From assembly GCA_023473795.1 (NCBI GenBank), contig JAMCYS010000097.1, forward strand, positions 1 to 60,931: a stretch of 60,931 nt of DNA, read 5' to 3'. Below, piece by piece: positions 42,722 to 51,295 of the stretch. The position numbers and the translations under genes were made by a program. The notes below the pieces were generated by a model that was not told the origin of the DNA, did not search any database, and saw only the letters and a list, made by a program, of their open reading frames with translations. The stretch comes from Chloroflexota bacterium (GTDB lineage: Bacteria; Chloroflexota; UBA6077; FW602-bin22; JAMCYS01). Position 1 is the stretch's first letter; each line of letters starts with the position of its first letter.

Positions 42722-44161
42722 ATGGCCGGCGTGACTGGAGAACGGGGGGCCGAGGGAGCGTCGCCAGCGGTGGCCGACAAGCCAAGTCAGACAGGCCGGT
42801 TCGTTCGGGTTGCCGTCGCCCTGGCCGGCGCCACGGCCGCCGCCTGTTTCTGGTTGGGGCTCCTCGGCGCTGACCTCCCCCTGTCGGCGCGCCACTGTCT
42901 AGGCGTGGCCTCTCTGGCTGTCGGCCTCTGGGGCAGCGAGCTGATCCCGCTGCCGCTCACCGCCGTTCTGGCCATGCTCCTCCTTTTCGTCAGTGGCGCC
43001 GTGCCTAAACTGGAGCAAGCCTTCACCGGTTTCGCCTCCCCCGTTCTCTTCTTCCTGCTCGGCTCCTTTGGCCTGGGCGTCGCCGGGGAGAAGACCGGCC
43101 TGGTGGACAGGCTCGCTGCCTGGTTGCTGGCCCGCTCGCGGGGCTCGGGGTATCGACTTCTCGCTGACCTGCTGCTCAGTTTACCCCTGCAGGCGCTCCT
43201 CGTGCCCTCGGCGATGAGTCGCAATACGGTCCTCGTGCCGGTCTACGACCGCGTGCTGGCGCGGGTCGGCCGGCCGCCGCGCCTCGGGGCGGCGTTGATG
43301 CTGACCCTGGGGGTGCTGGGGCCACTGGCCTCGACGGCCCTCCTCTCCGGCGGCACCTCGCCGGTAGCGGCAGCGCAGGCCATCGGCGGCTTCACCTGGG
43401 TTAGCTGGTTCGTTGCCATGGCGCCGCCGTACTACGTCCTGCTGGCCGTAACGGGCGTCGCCCTCTGGTTCTTGTACCGGCCCGAAGCGTCGGTGGAGGT
43501 GGCGGCGTCGAACGGGGGCGAGCCGAGCGGTGGTTTGAGCGGGGCGGAGTGGCGGGTGGCGGCCGTGGCCATCGCCACGTCTCTGCTCTGGATGCTCGAC
43601 CAGTTCACGCACTGGCCGCCGGCGGTGCCGGCGATGCTGGCGCTCCTGGCCCTCTGCCTGCCCCGCTGGGGGGTGATGAGCTGGGGATTGTTTGCCCGGC
43701 AGGCGCCCTGGGCCACCTGTTTCGTGCTGGCCGGGGCGGTCTCGCTGGCCGACGCCCTCTCCCGCGCCGGCGCGGCAACCTGGGTGGCCAAGGGTCTTTT
43801 CGCCTGGTTTCCCGGCGCGACCGACCCCGCTCTCGCGGCTCTGGCAGTGTACGCGGTCACCTGCCTCATCGCCCTGGCGGTGCCCAACCGCGCCGCGGCC
43901 ATTACTCTGGTGATCCCTCTGGCTGCCGCCTACGCGGCGGCGGGAGTGCTCTCTACGGCGGCGGCAGGGCTAGTGGTTCTGATCGCGGTGGACGTGGAGA
44001 CTGTCTACCCGGCGCAGACGGCGGCCAATCTGATCGCCTACGACCGGGGCTACTTCTCCGCGGGCGCTCTGGTGCGATTCAACCTGGTCACTTTGCTCGC
44101 CGGCGCGCTGGTGATCGTCTTCGTCGCCCTACCCTGGTGGCGGCTCGTCGGCCTGCCGTGA
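42722..44161 (+). CDS. SLC13/DASS-type anion symporter
   Basis: 479 residues from ATG 42722 (GTG 42731 also possible; TAGAAT overlaps the start and may be a -10 for a near-leaderless mRNA). Around 12 helices: LLGADLPLSARHCLGVASLA, LPLTAVLAMLLLFVSGAVP, FASPVLFFLLGSFGLGVAGE, AGAVSLADALSRAGAATWVA, VPNRAAAITLVIPLAA. The layout with SPVLFFLLGSF and NRAAA resembles sodium:dicarboxylate/sulfate symporters (SLC13, ArsB/CitT clan). Substrate is not predictable from sequence alone. Confidence 0.75.
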   Translation: MAGVTGERGAEGASPAVADKPSQTGRFVRVAVALAGATAAACFWLGLLGADLPLSARHCLGVASLAVGLWGSELIPLPLTAVLAMLLLFVSGAVPKLEQAFTGFASPVLFFLLGSFGLGVAGEKTGLVDRLAAWLLARSRGSGYRLLADLLLSLPLQALLVPSAMSRNTVLVPVYDRVLARVGRPPRLGAALMLTLGVLGPLASTALLSGGTSPVAAAQAIGGFTWVSWFVAMAPPYYVLLAVTGVALWFLYRPEASVEVAASNGGEPSGGLSGAEWRVAAVAIATSLLWMLDQFTHWPPAVPAMLALLALCLPRWGVMSWGLFARQAPWATCFVLAGAVSLADALSRAGAATWVAKGLFAWFPGATDPALAALAVYAVTCLIALAVPNRAAAITLVIPLAAAYAAAGVLSTAAAGLVVLIAVDVETVYPAQTAANLIAYDRGYFSAGALVRFNLVTLLAGALVIVFVALPWWRLVGLP

Positions 44162-44170
44162 ACGGGATGG

Positions 44171-44333
44171 AGCGGAACCGCGGAGGACGCAGAGACATAA
44201 CCACCGAGACACAGAGAGCACAGAGACCAGAAGAGAGAAGAGACCGACTGCCTAATCCTTATTCTTCTCTCTGTTCTCGGTGCCCTCGGTGTCCCGGTGG
44301 TGAATACCGTTCTTCCTCCGCGCCCTCTGCGCT
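44171..44333. repeat. Large imperfect inverted repeat, dispersed CACCGAGACACAGAG-type element
   Basis: The left arm (AGCGGAACCGCGGAGGACGC, CACCGAGACACAGAGAGCAC) and right arm (CTCTGTTCTCGG, CGGTGTCCCGGTGG, TTCCTCCGCGCCCTCTGCGC) are complementary over ~70 bases with mismatches. The motif ACCGAGACACAGAG...CACAGAG occurs in many bacterial genomes and gives rise to spurious 'TTETQRAQR' peptides. It sits exactly between convergent genes (ends 44161 and 44349), so may also act as a terminator. Non-autonomous MITE-like element is a plausible reading. Confidence 0.7.
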
Positions 44334-44348
44334 GAATGTCTCGCACCC

Positions 44349-45884
44349 CTACGGCAGCTGGCGGAAGGTGATGTTCCAGGAGACGTAACCCTTGAAGCCG
44401 GGCGGGACGTTGTCGGTGACGAGGTCCGCCGCCGTCTCCGAGATGGGCTGGTCGTTCTGATCGACGATTGTGACCGAGTAACGGCCAGGCGAAAGCTGGT
44501 CGAAACGGAAGGTGCCATCGGCGACGTCGATGCCGGGACGCGGACGGTACTCCTTCCAGCCGCCGCTGGCTTCGATGCGCAGTCGCTGCCCCGGTACCAG
44601 GCGGCCCCGTGAGTCCACGATCTGGCCCTTGATTTCGCTGAGCGCCGCGCTGCCGGTGGAGATGGGGATCTCGTTCCTGTCAGCCAAGATGAAGCGCATC
44701 CAGGCCGGGAAGGGAGGCGTGGGCGTGGCGGTCGGCAGCTGCGTCGCCGTGGGCGAAGGCGTTAGCGTGGCGGTGGCCGTCACCGTGATCGTCGGCGTGT
44801 CGGTCGGCTGGGGTGCCGGAGCCGCCGTTATCGCCGGCGTCGGCGCCAGCATGGGCCTCAGGAAGCTGGCGTAGAAGAGCTGGCCCAGCGGCACCAGCAG
44901 CGCCAGCAGGACGGCGGTGGCCAGCAGCAACACGGCCACTATCCAGTTGAAGCCGCGGGCCGGCCGCGCCGCGGGCGCTGGCCGGGGGGCGGCTCGCGTC
45001 TGACCGGGCAACGCCGCCGCGGTTGCCCCCCCGCCCAACCTGATTGGCGCCGTCACCGCGGCGGCGCCGCTTTGGTATTCCAGCAGCGCCCGCGCCATTT
45101 CCTTGGCCGAGCGGTAGCGCTGGGTGGGGTCCTTGGCCAGGGCGCGCAGCACGACCGCTTCCAAGAGGGGCGGTACGGCCGGGTTGAAGCGGCGCGGCGA
45201 GGGCGGCTCCTCGCGCACGTGCTTCAGTGCCACCTCCACCGGGTTGTCACCGGTGAAGGGCGTTCGACCGGTGAGCATCTCGAAGAGGAGCACGCCCACG
45301 GAGTACACGTCCGAGGCCGCGCTGGCCTCGTTGCCGCTGGCGCGCTCTGGGGCCAGGTAGGCGGCCGTGCCCATGATCTCGCCGCCCTGGGTCTGGGCGA
45401 CCGCCGCGACCTGGCGGGCGATGCCGAAGTCGGCCACCTTGGCCTGACCCTCCGCCGTCAGCAGCACGTTCTGGGGTTTGATGTCGCGGTGGATCACGCC
45501 CCGCGCGTGGGCGGCCTCCAACGCTGCCAGCACCTGCAGGGCCAGGCCCACAGCCCGGTCAACCGGCAGTGGTGCCTCCTTGGCGATGGCCTCCTTGAGG
45601 CTGGGACCGTCGACGTACTCCATCACGATGTAGTAATAGCCGGCGTCCTGGCCCACGTCGTAAGTGGCGACGAGGTTGGGGTGGGAGAGGGCGGCTGCGG
45701 AGCGCGCCTCGTCGCGGAAACGGGCCAGGAAGGCCTGGTCCTTGGCCAGAGAGGCGCGCAGCACTTTCACCGCCACGGGCCGGCCCAGCACCGTGTCCTC
45801 GGCGCGGTAGACGGCTGCCATGCCGCCCTCGCCCAGCAGAGCGAGGAGCCGGTAGCGTTTGTTAAGTAGCGTGCCTTCGCGCAA
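44349..45884 (-). CDS. PknB-like Ser/Thr protein kinase with extracytoplasmic carboxypeptidase-regulatory-like domain
   Basis: 511 residues from TTG 45884 behind GGAGG. Kinase domain 1-270: glycine loop LGEGGMAAVYRA, Lys in VAVKVL, catalytic HRDIKPQNVLL, DFG VADFGIARQV, activation end GTAAYLAPERASG. A Pro/Ala linker, then one membrane helix (NWIVAVLLLATAVLLALLVPLG), a Thr/Pro-rich stalk (TVTATATLTPSPTATQLP), and a C-terminal ~100-residue beta domain: IKGQIVDSRGRLVPGQRL, DGTFRFDQLSPGRYSVTIV, the carboxypeptidase-regulatory-like fold. Expected topology: kinase in cytoplasm, beta domain outside, instead of the PASTA domains of usual PknB. Confidence 0.9.
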   Translation of the reverse strand: MREGTLLNKRYRLLALLGEGGMAAVYRAEDTVLGRPVAVKVLRASLAKDQAFLARFRDEARSAAALSHPNLVATYDVGQDAGYYYIVMEYVDGPSLKEAIAKEAPLPVDRAVGLALQVLAALEAAHARGVIHRDIKPQNVLLTAEGQAKVADFGIARQVAAVAQTQGGEIMGTAAYLAPERASGNEASAASDVYSVGVLLFEMLTGRTPFTGDNPVEVALKHVREEPPSPRRFNPAVPPLLEAVVLRALAKDPTQRYRSAKEMARALLEYQSGAAAVTAPIRLGGGATAAALPGQTRAAPRPAPAARPARGFNWIVAVLLLATAVLLALLVPLGQLFYASFLRPMLAPTPAITAAPAPQPTDTPTITVTATATLTPSPTATQLPTATPTPPFPAWMRFILADRNEIPISTGSAALSEIKGQIVDSRGRLVPGQRLRIEASGGWKEYRPRPGIDVADGTFRFDQLSPGRYSVTIVDQNDQPISETAADLVTDNVPPGFKGYVSWNITFRQLP

Positions 45885-46133
45885 GGACTAACCTCCCCTC
45901 CCGCAGACCGGGAGGCCAGGGTAGTATAGCTTCGGCCCGTGGGCCAGTCAAGGCGAGCGAGCAGGCGTGTTTGAGGTCGCTCTCTCGCGTAAGGGGCAGA
46001 GGGATGCTGGCGCTCGGCGCTGCCAGCGGGCCGTGTCCCGTGGCGACTTGCCGGGACGCCGGGCAGGCCTCGCGGCTCGCGCCTTGCTGCCGTGGTAGAA
46101 TGGCCCTGATCCCGTTCCCGTGGAGGTGTTCCT

Positions 46134-46274
46134 TTGGGCGGCGGCAAGGCCAAGAAGAGCGCCCGCAAGGCCGGCAAGCCGGTGCAGTCGGCCGGTAAGG
46201 CGGCCCGAAAGCTGGGCGCCAGCATACGCTTCGTGCGACGTGGGGCCGACAAGGCGGGAGAAGATGCGGGCTAG
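46134..46274 (+). CDS. 46-residue Lys/Arg/Ala-rich basic protein
   Basis: A TTG start at 46134 follows GGAGG by eight bases. The product GGGKAKKSARKAGKPVQSA, GKAARKLGASIRFVRRGADK, AGEDAG has 15 Lys/Arg residues and no acidic patch until the end, like the histone-H1-type tails of bacterial nucleoid proteins or ribosome-bound small proteins. Its last 11 bases overlap the start of the P-loop kinase gene, so the two are likely translationally coupled. A TGGTAGAAT extended -10 lies ~35 bases upstream. Confidence 0.5.
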   Translation: MGGGKAKKSARKAGKPVQSAGKAARKLGASIRFVRRGADKAGEDAG

Positions 46275-46737
46275 CCCGCGCTTCTACCTTCTGGTAGGCA
46301 TTCCGGGCAGCGGCAAATCCACCTATGCCAGGCGCCATCTGGGCCAGGCGCTGCGCCTGAGCCTGGACGACCTGCGCCTCATGCTCACTGGTGTGGCCTA
46401 CGACTCTCGCTATGAGAGCATCGTGATCGGAGTAGGGCACGCCGCACTCGACTACATGCTCTCCCGCGCCGCCACCTGGCAGCGCGACATCCTGCTCGAC
46501 GCGACCAATGCCACCAGGGAGCGACGCAAGCACTACCTGCAGCTGGCCGAGCGCCACGGCCTGCCGACCGTCGCGGTGTTCCTGGATTGCCCCCTGGAGA
46601 TGGCCCTCGCTCGCGACCGCGCCCGCCCGGGCGGCGTGGGCGATGAAGTGGTCACGCGCTACTTCGCTCAGCTCCAGCCGCCAACTGCCGAAGAGGGCTT
46701 CGCCGAGTTGATCCACGTGACCGACTGCGGCGCCTAG
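46264..46737 (+). CDS. P-loop nucleotide kinase (polynucleotide-kinase/zeta-toxin-like AAA_33)
   Basis: 157 residues from ATG 46264. Walker A GIPGSGKSTYARRHL, LRLSLDDLRLML, DILLDATNATRERRKHYLQL, VAVFLDCPLEMALARDRAR (lid and base), ending ELIHVTDC. These match the AAA_33 clan (tRNA/polynucleotide kinase and small metabolite kinases). The DxTN motif and CPLE are typical of T4 Pnk-like 5' kinases. No partner phosphatase or ligase domain, so RNA repair is possible but unproven. Overlaps the basic protein gene upstream. Confidence 0.8.
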   Translation: MRASPRFYLLVGIPGSGKSTYARRHLGQALRLSLDDLRLMLTGVAYDSRYESIVIGVGHAALDYMLSRAATWQRDILLDATNATRERRKHYLQLAERHGLPTVAVFLDCPLEMALARDRARPGGVGDEVVTRYFAQLQPPTAEEGFAELIHVTDCGA

Positions 46738-46844
46738 CCAGGCAGGCGACCTTCAGCTCCCATCATTGCACGAGCAGGCCGACGCTGGGCTGCCCTGCCC
46801 TTCCCCGCCCGCCGCGGCGCGGCAGCGGGTTTCGCTTAAGCAAA

Positions 46845-46868
46845 GGGCCGGAGCAGCAGCCCCGGCCC
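46845..46868 (-). terminator. Terminator of glutamate dehydrogenase gene
   Basis: GGGCCGG-N10-CCGGCCC with TTTGCTT on the minus strand, ~30 bases past the stop of the gene at 46895. Stem can extend by GC pairs. Confidence 0.7.
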
Positions 46869-46894
46869 TGTCCCTAGATTCACTGACCTTGCGT

Positions 46895-48160
46895 TTAGGG
46901 ATACAGCCCCCGGGTGGTGGTGGCTTCGGCCACCCGCTTCACCGCCAGGGTGTAGGCGGCGGTACGCATGTCCACCGTCTGCTCCTCCGCCGTCTTCAGC
47001 ACCTCCTGGAAGGAGCGGACCATGATGCGCTCCAGGCGCCGGTTGATCTCATCCACGTCCCAGAAGAGGTTCTGCAGGTCCTGCACCCACTCGAAGTAGG
47101 AGACGGTCACGCCCCCGGCATTGGCCAGCACGTCGGGGATCAGGAAGATCCCCTTCTGGTAGAGGATTTCATCCGCCTCTGGAGTAGTCGGGCCGTTGGC
47201 GCCCTCGGCCACTATCTTGGCCCTCACCTTGTCGGCGTTGCGGGCCGTGATCTGGTTCTCCAGCGCCGCCGGCACCAGGATGTCGCAGGGCAGGGTCAGC
47301 AGCTCCTCGTTGGTCACAACCTCGGCCTCGGGGAAGCCCAGCACCGTGCCGGTCTCCTCCTTGTAGCGCATCACCTTGTGGGGATCGAGCCCCTTGGGAT
47401 TGTAGATGCCGCCCCGCGAGCCGGAGAGCGCCACGATTCTGCTTCCCTGCTGGTGGAGGAGGAAAGCGGATACCGAGCCCACGTTGCCGAAGCCTTGCAC
47501 GGCCGTGGCGGTCTGTTTCACCTCCATGCCAAGGTGTCTCAGCGATTCCAGCACCGTGTACATGCAGCCCCGGCCGGTCGCCTCGGCGCGCCCCTCCGAG
47601 CCACCGATGGCGATCGGCTTGCCCGTGACCACCGCCGGCACGGAGTAGCCCTTGTGCATGGAGTAGGTGTCCATTATCCAGGCCATCGTGCGGGCGTTGG
47701 TGTTGACGTCGGGAGCCGGGATGTCCGACTCCGGGCCGATGAAGATGGAGATCTCGGTGGTGTAGCGGCGAGTCAATCGCTCCAGCTCCGACTGGCTCAT
47801 TTGTTTGGGATCGCAGATCACGCCGCCTTTGGCGCCCCCGAACGGGATGTTGACGACGGCGCACTTCCAGGTCATCCACATGGAGAGCGCCCGCACCTCG
47901 TCGATGGTGACGTCCGGGTGGTAGCGGATGCCGCCCTTGGCCGGGCCACGGTTGACGTTGTGGTGGACGCGATAGCCGGTGAAGGACCTCACCGAGCCGT
48001 CGTCCATGCGGACGGGGAAGTTGACGGTGAGCTCGCGCTTGGGCTTGCGCAAGATCTGCCGAATGCCGGGATCAAGGTTCAATCGCTCGGCCACAATGTC
48101 GAACTGCTGTTGGGCGATCTGATAGGGGTTCTCGGACTGGGATAGCGCGTCCTGGACCAT
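46895..48160 (-). CDS. gdhA: Glutamate dehydrogenase (Glu/Leu/Phe/Val family)
   Basis: 421 residues. Substrate-domain motifs: [19 protein letters not shown] (catalytic-type Lys), [39 protein letters not shown]; then Rossmann part: [50 protein letters not shown]. Oxidatively deaminates glutamate to 2-oxoglutarate and ammonium (or the reverse), hexameric, cytoplasmic. The length ~420 is that of NAD-dependent thermophile/Chloroflexota enzymes; coenzyme use cannot be fixed by eye. Stands alone with a terminator. Confidence 0.95.
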   Translation of the reverse strand: MVQDALSQSENPYQIAQQQFDIVAERLNLDPGIRQILRKPKRELTVNFPVRMDDGSVRSFTGYRVHHNVNRGPAKGGIRYHPDVTIDEVRALSMWMTWKCAVVNIPFGGAKGGVICDPKQMSQSELERLTRRYTTEISIFIGPESDIPAPDVNTNARTMAWIMDTYSMHKGYSVPAVVTGKPIAIGGSEGRAEATGRGCMYTVLESLRHLGMEVKQTATAVQGFGNVGSVSAFLLHQQGSRIVALSGSRGGIYNPKGLDPHKVMRYKEETGTVLGFPEAEVVTNEELLTLPCDILVPAALENQITARNADKVRAKIVAEGANGPTTPEADEILYQKGIFLIPDVLANAGGVTVSYFEWVQDLQNLFWDVDEINRRLERIMVRSFQEVLKTAEEQTVDMRTAAYTLAVKRVAEATTTRGLYP

Positions 48161-48343
48161 CGCTCCTCCTCCACATCGAGCGCAAGATTGGGCTCACCCT
48201 GGCCTCTAACTGCTCGTTATTCTAGCACGGCGGTGGGGAGTCGGCAACGTGCACAAAGAACGGCCGCTTGCCTTGTGCACAACGCCGAGGAGCGATGTGG
48301 GGACTTGGCCGAGAGGTCCGGTGGGCGGGACGGACGGCGGGGG

Positions 48344-49183
48344 CTACAGGCGGAAAACCTGCAGCATCCGCTTCTCTTCGCCCTCGCGCACGGTGCCCAC
48401 CACCTCGACGTACTGGCTCAGCCCGGAATTGCTGAGTTTGCGTTTGAGCAGCTCGTCGATCTGGAAGAGCCCGGCGGAGTTCGCCATGTCGATGGTGATG
48501 TTGATTGGCTTGTCCTCGCCCCTGGCGATAGTCACTCGCTCGATAGCTGCCGCGGAGAGGGAGTGAATGTTGATCTGGCCCGCCTCGAAGGGGATGCGCG
48601 AGCGGCCCTTGGCCATATCGAGGGCGTCGGCCACCTTGACCACGCCGGCCTCCACCGTCAGGCAGGGCACATCGCGGTTGTGGGCGATGATGGCGTGCAT
48701 AGTCTCAGCCCAGATAGTCGTCCGCTGCTCGACGTCGTACAGCCCAGCCAGCAGCTCCTTGGCCTTGGGGGCGGCGACGAACAGGCTGTGCTGCTCGTGG
48801 TCCTGGCGGTGGACGGCGATGCCCACGTCGTGGAGCACGGCGGCGAGGAAGACCACCACCTCGGCCTCGTTCTGGCTGAGGCCGTGGTCGCGCACGATGC
48901 CGGGTTGTACGTCGGCCTCGATGAGCAGGCGCAGCAGCTTGAGGGCGATGTTGGCGACGATTTGCACGTGCACGCGACCGTGGTCGCTGCGGCCCATGCG
49001 ATCGACGGAATTGACGTTGGCGCAGCGCCAGAGGGTCACAAGCTCCTGGTCGGCGTTGACTCGCTCGACCAGGGTGGCCAGGGCGGCGTTGTGTCGGGTG
49101 GGGATGCGGATAGCGGGTAGGGATTGCGCCTCGACCGCGGCCACTTCCGCAGTTTCGGCCATGTTCAGGGTCTCGTTAGTCAA
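48344..49183 (-). CDS. HD-domain phosphohydrolase
   Basis: 279 residues. Metal-binding residues: His in DHGRVHVQIVANIAL, His-Asp in VVFLAAVLHDVGIAVHRQDH, His in AETMHAIIAHNRDVP, Asp in VVKVADALDMAKGRSRIP: an HD superfamily set of the SpoT/RelA-hydrolase or phosphodiesterase type. The last ~70 residues (VTIARGEDKPINITIDMANS) form a beta domain with a DELLKRKL helix. Likely a nucleotide phosphohydrolase in the cytoplasm; the substrate is unknown. It lies between the GDH gene and tRNA-Phe. Confidence 0.85.
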   Translation of the reverse strand: MTNETLNMAETAEVAAVEAQSLPAIRIPTRHNAALATLVERVNADQELVTLWRCANVNSVDRMGRSDHGRVHVQIVANIALKLLRLLIEADVQPGIVRDHGLSQNEAEVVVFLAAVLHDVGIAVHRQDHEQHSLFVAAPKAKELLAGLYDVEQRTTIWAETMHAIIAHNRDVPCLTVEAGVVKVADALDMAKGRSRIPFEAGQINIHSLSAAAIERVTIARGEDKPINITIDMANSAGLFQIDELLKRKLSNSGLSQYVEVVGTVREGEEKRMLQVFRL

Positions 49184-49310
49184 TACTCATAACCTCCTAC
49201 GCATAGGATAGCACATCGGCGTAAGCGGGAGGTAAACGCGCGGCTAACATTGGGCTTTTCCCTGGCGCCCAACGCCTCCGGGGGCGCGGCATCGAGCGAG
49301 CGAGCGAGGC

Positions 49311-49340
49311 TTGACACCGCCGAGAGGGCTAATCTATAAT
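49311..49340 (+). promoter_or_regulatory. Promoter of tRNA-Phe
   Basis: TTGACA (49311-49316), 18-base spacer, TATAAT (49335-49340): both hexamers are perfect. Start of transcription would be near 49347, 30 bases before the mature tRNA. Confidence 0.85.
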
Positions 49341-49376
49341 AGGCTGCGTTGCGGGCATGCGGGCCGCATGCGCCTT

Positions 49377-49452
49377 GCCGAGGTAGCTCAGTTGGTAGAG
49401 CATGCGACTGAAAATCGCAGTGTCGGCAGTCCGATTCTGCCCCTCGGCACCA
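49377..49452 (+). tRNA. tRNA-Phe (anticodon GAA)
   Basis: 76 bases with CCA encoded. Acceptor stem GCCGAGG/CCTCGGC, D-arm GCTCAGTTGGTAGAGC, anticodon stem TGCGA-CTGAAAA-TCGCA with anticodon GAA at 49410-49412, T-arm with TCCGATTC. All arms pair. It borders a decayed integrase gene, so its 3' end is a candidate attachment site. Confidence 0.97.
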
Positions 49453-49461
49453 CCGCGTCCC

Positions 49462-49501
49462 CACTGGGCCCCATGGAACGCCCCAGTGCGGCCTCGTTTT
49501 C
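49462..49501 (+). terminator. Terminator of tRNA-Phe
   Basis: CACTGGG-N13-CCCAGTG followed by CGGCCTCGTTTTCC. The stem may extend by mismatched GC pairs; T4 tract after 9 bases. Confidence 0.65.
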
Positions 49502-49529
49502 CCACTTGGCTGCAAGGGCACCTTCGTGA

Positions 49530-49943
49530 TCAGCCGCTGACATCAAAAGTGAAATCAATTCGGTCCTGGTCCTTCTCCGCCTCGGAGAAGAAGCGGTCCA
49601 GCCTCTCGGCCGCTCCCCGCTGAATATCGGGAAGGACGTGGCTGTAGGTATCCATGGTGACGCCGATGGTGGAGTGGCCGAGGCGCTCCTGAACTACCTT
49701 GGGGTTCTCGCCCTGGCTCAGCAGCAAGGTGGCGGCGGAATGGCGCAGGTCATGGAACCTGATCTTGGGTAGGCCTGCTTGCTGCAGCCGCGGCTCGAAG
49801 GAGTGGCGGGCGAGGTTGGGGCGTTCCATGGAGAACTCACCCGGGCCCTGGCCGGGCCCGCCCCAGGATTGCAGCAGTTCGCCCGCCGCGGAGAACCGGT
49901 GCACTCTATAGACGAACTTGCTCCCGCCAAACCTGTTTCTCAT
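49530..49943 (-). pseudogene. Tyrosine-recombinase (integrase) 3' fragment fused to an NHL-like 5' fragment
   Basis: ATG 49943 behind GGAGGG opens a 137-codon frame. The first ~38 codons (FVYRVHRFSAAGELLQSWGG, PGQGPGEF) are one NHL beta-propeller blade. From ~49829 it becomes an integrase C-terminus: SFEPRLQQAGLPKIRFHDLR, HSAATLLLSQGENPKVVQER, LGHSTIGVTMDTYSHVLPDI, carrying the box II HxLRH, GH and Tyr nucleophile. The N-terminal arm, core and first catalytic Arg are absent. It is therefore inactive. Its location 77 bases from tRNA-Phe marks an old integration site. Confidence 0.75.
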
Positions 49944-50142
49944 ATTCACATTCCCTCCAACTTGTGCCGAAATGGATTGCTGGTGCCATGCGCCTACAGG
50001 GCGCCCGCGGTCTGTCATGGGTGGTCTCGCCAGATCCTCACCGGTCTGCGGCGGGTTGTCCCTGCCCGCTTGCTGCCACCCGGTCCCACTCGTGCTGCGG
50101 TGGTCCAACTGGCACTGCCCCCGCGAATTCGGCCCTCCACTA

Positions 50143-51141
50143 TCAAGGGACTACCAAGACCTTGATGCCAATGTTACGGCGACGAAGGCCCAGGGCCTCG
50201 GGCAGCTGCGACAGCGGCAGTCGGTGAGTGAATACCCGCTCCGGCCGCACTTTGGGCAACAGCTCTATGGTTCGCGGGTAGTTCCAGCCTGGGCCGATCG
50301 ATCCGTGGATCGTCAAATTGCCCGTCACTACGTCGAACGGGCTAAATGAGGCCTTGCTCTGCGGTGCGGGCACACCCACTATCGTTATGGCGCCACCCCG
50401 CCGCACGAGGCCAAACGATTGCTCAATCGTTCCTATTGTGCCGGCCGACTCCAGAACCACGTGGACCCCCAGACCATTCGTCAACGCCCGAATCTCCCCG
50501 GCCAGGTCGCAGGCAAACGGATCGAGCGCCACGTGAGCCCCGAACTCCAAGGCCATTGATCTTCGCTCCGCCGATGGCTCGCTTACGATGACCGGGCCGG
50601 CGCCGGCGAAGCGTAGAAGAGCAACCAGCAAGAGCCCAATAGCGCCACCTCCGACTACCGCCACTGAGGCGCCCGGCTGCACCCGGGACGCGTCGACGGC
50701 ATGCACGGCTATAGCGAACGGGTTGGTGCATATCGCCTGCTCGTCGGTGACCTCGGGGGGAACCCGGTAAAGGCACCGTTCCGGGAGCGCGACGTATTCC
50801 GCGTAGCCGCCGTTGTAGACCCGCTTATTGAGGCAGAGCCAGGGCATCCCGTGCCGACACATTTCACACAAACCGCAGGTCGCGCCCGAGTGGGCGGTCA
50901 CCCGTTCACCAACGGCGAACGCGGTTGTCCCCGGTCCGACTTCGGCGATCGTGCCCGCGTATTCGTGACCTAGAACGAGCGGCAAACCCCGGATCGGGAA
51001 ATCGCCGTCGATGACCGCGAGATCTGTGTGGCAGATCGCGCAGCCTGCTATCTTGACCAGAGCCTCTCCCGGACCCGGCGCCGGGACGGGGCATTCCTCA
51101 GCACGCAAATCGCCGATTCCGTGCAGCACAAAACAGAGCAT
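50143..51141 (-). CDS. Zinc-dependent medium-chain alcohol dehydrogenase
   Basis: 332 residues from ATG 51141 (GGAGG ten bases upstream); ATG 51165 is too near its own site. GroES-like domain: catalytic-zinc Cys in IAGCAICHTDLAVIDGDFP, His-Glu in PLVLGHEYAGTIAEVGPG; structural-zinc set TCGLCEMCRHGMPWLC (four Cys). Rossmann: VAVVGGGAIGLLLVALLRFA, VIVSEPSAERRSMALEFGA, DVVTGNLTIHGSIGPG. Oxidises an alcohol with NAD(P); substrate unknown. First gene of a ~9-kb minus-strand catabolic mosaic. Confidence 0.9.
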   Translation of the reverse strand: MLCFVLHGIGDLRAEECPVPAPGPGEALVKIAGCAICHTDLAVIDGDFPIRGLPLVLGHEYAGTIAEVGPGTTAFAVGERVTAHSGATCGLCEMCRHGMPWLCLNKRVYNGGYAEYVALPERCLYRVPPEVTDEQAICTNPFAIAVHAVDASRVQPGASVAVVGGGAIGLLLVALLRFAGAGPVIVSEPSAERRSMALEFGAHVALDPFACDLAGEIRALTNGLGVHVVLESAGTIGTIEQSFGLVRRGGAITIVGVPAPQSKASFSPFDVVTGNLTIHGSIGPGWNYPRTIELLPKVRPERVFTHRLPLSQLPEALGLRRRNIGIKVLVVP

Positions 51142-51295
51142 AGACGCTGAACCTCCATTCTCCACGCCGCTGTTGACGCGGCCGATTCATATCTATCAGT
51201 GCCAATCAGGTCAGGTAGGCTCGTGCCCTTGCCTGGGAGACGGCCCCGGACCTCGCACCCGAATCCGGTTGCTCGCTTCCTCTTCCGCCTGGCCC

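Noticed and set aside
43549-44388. 279-codon plus-strand frame through the symporter gene and the dispersed repeat
   Set aside because: It is an out-of-frame shadow whose tail contains the TTETQRAQR-type peptide known to come from the non-coding repeat.
46766-48145. Long plus-strand open frame of 459 codons
   Set aside because: It is the antisense shadow of glutamate dehydrogenase; composition is His/Arg/Val-rich with no family motif, whereas the minus strand gives a complete enzyme.
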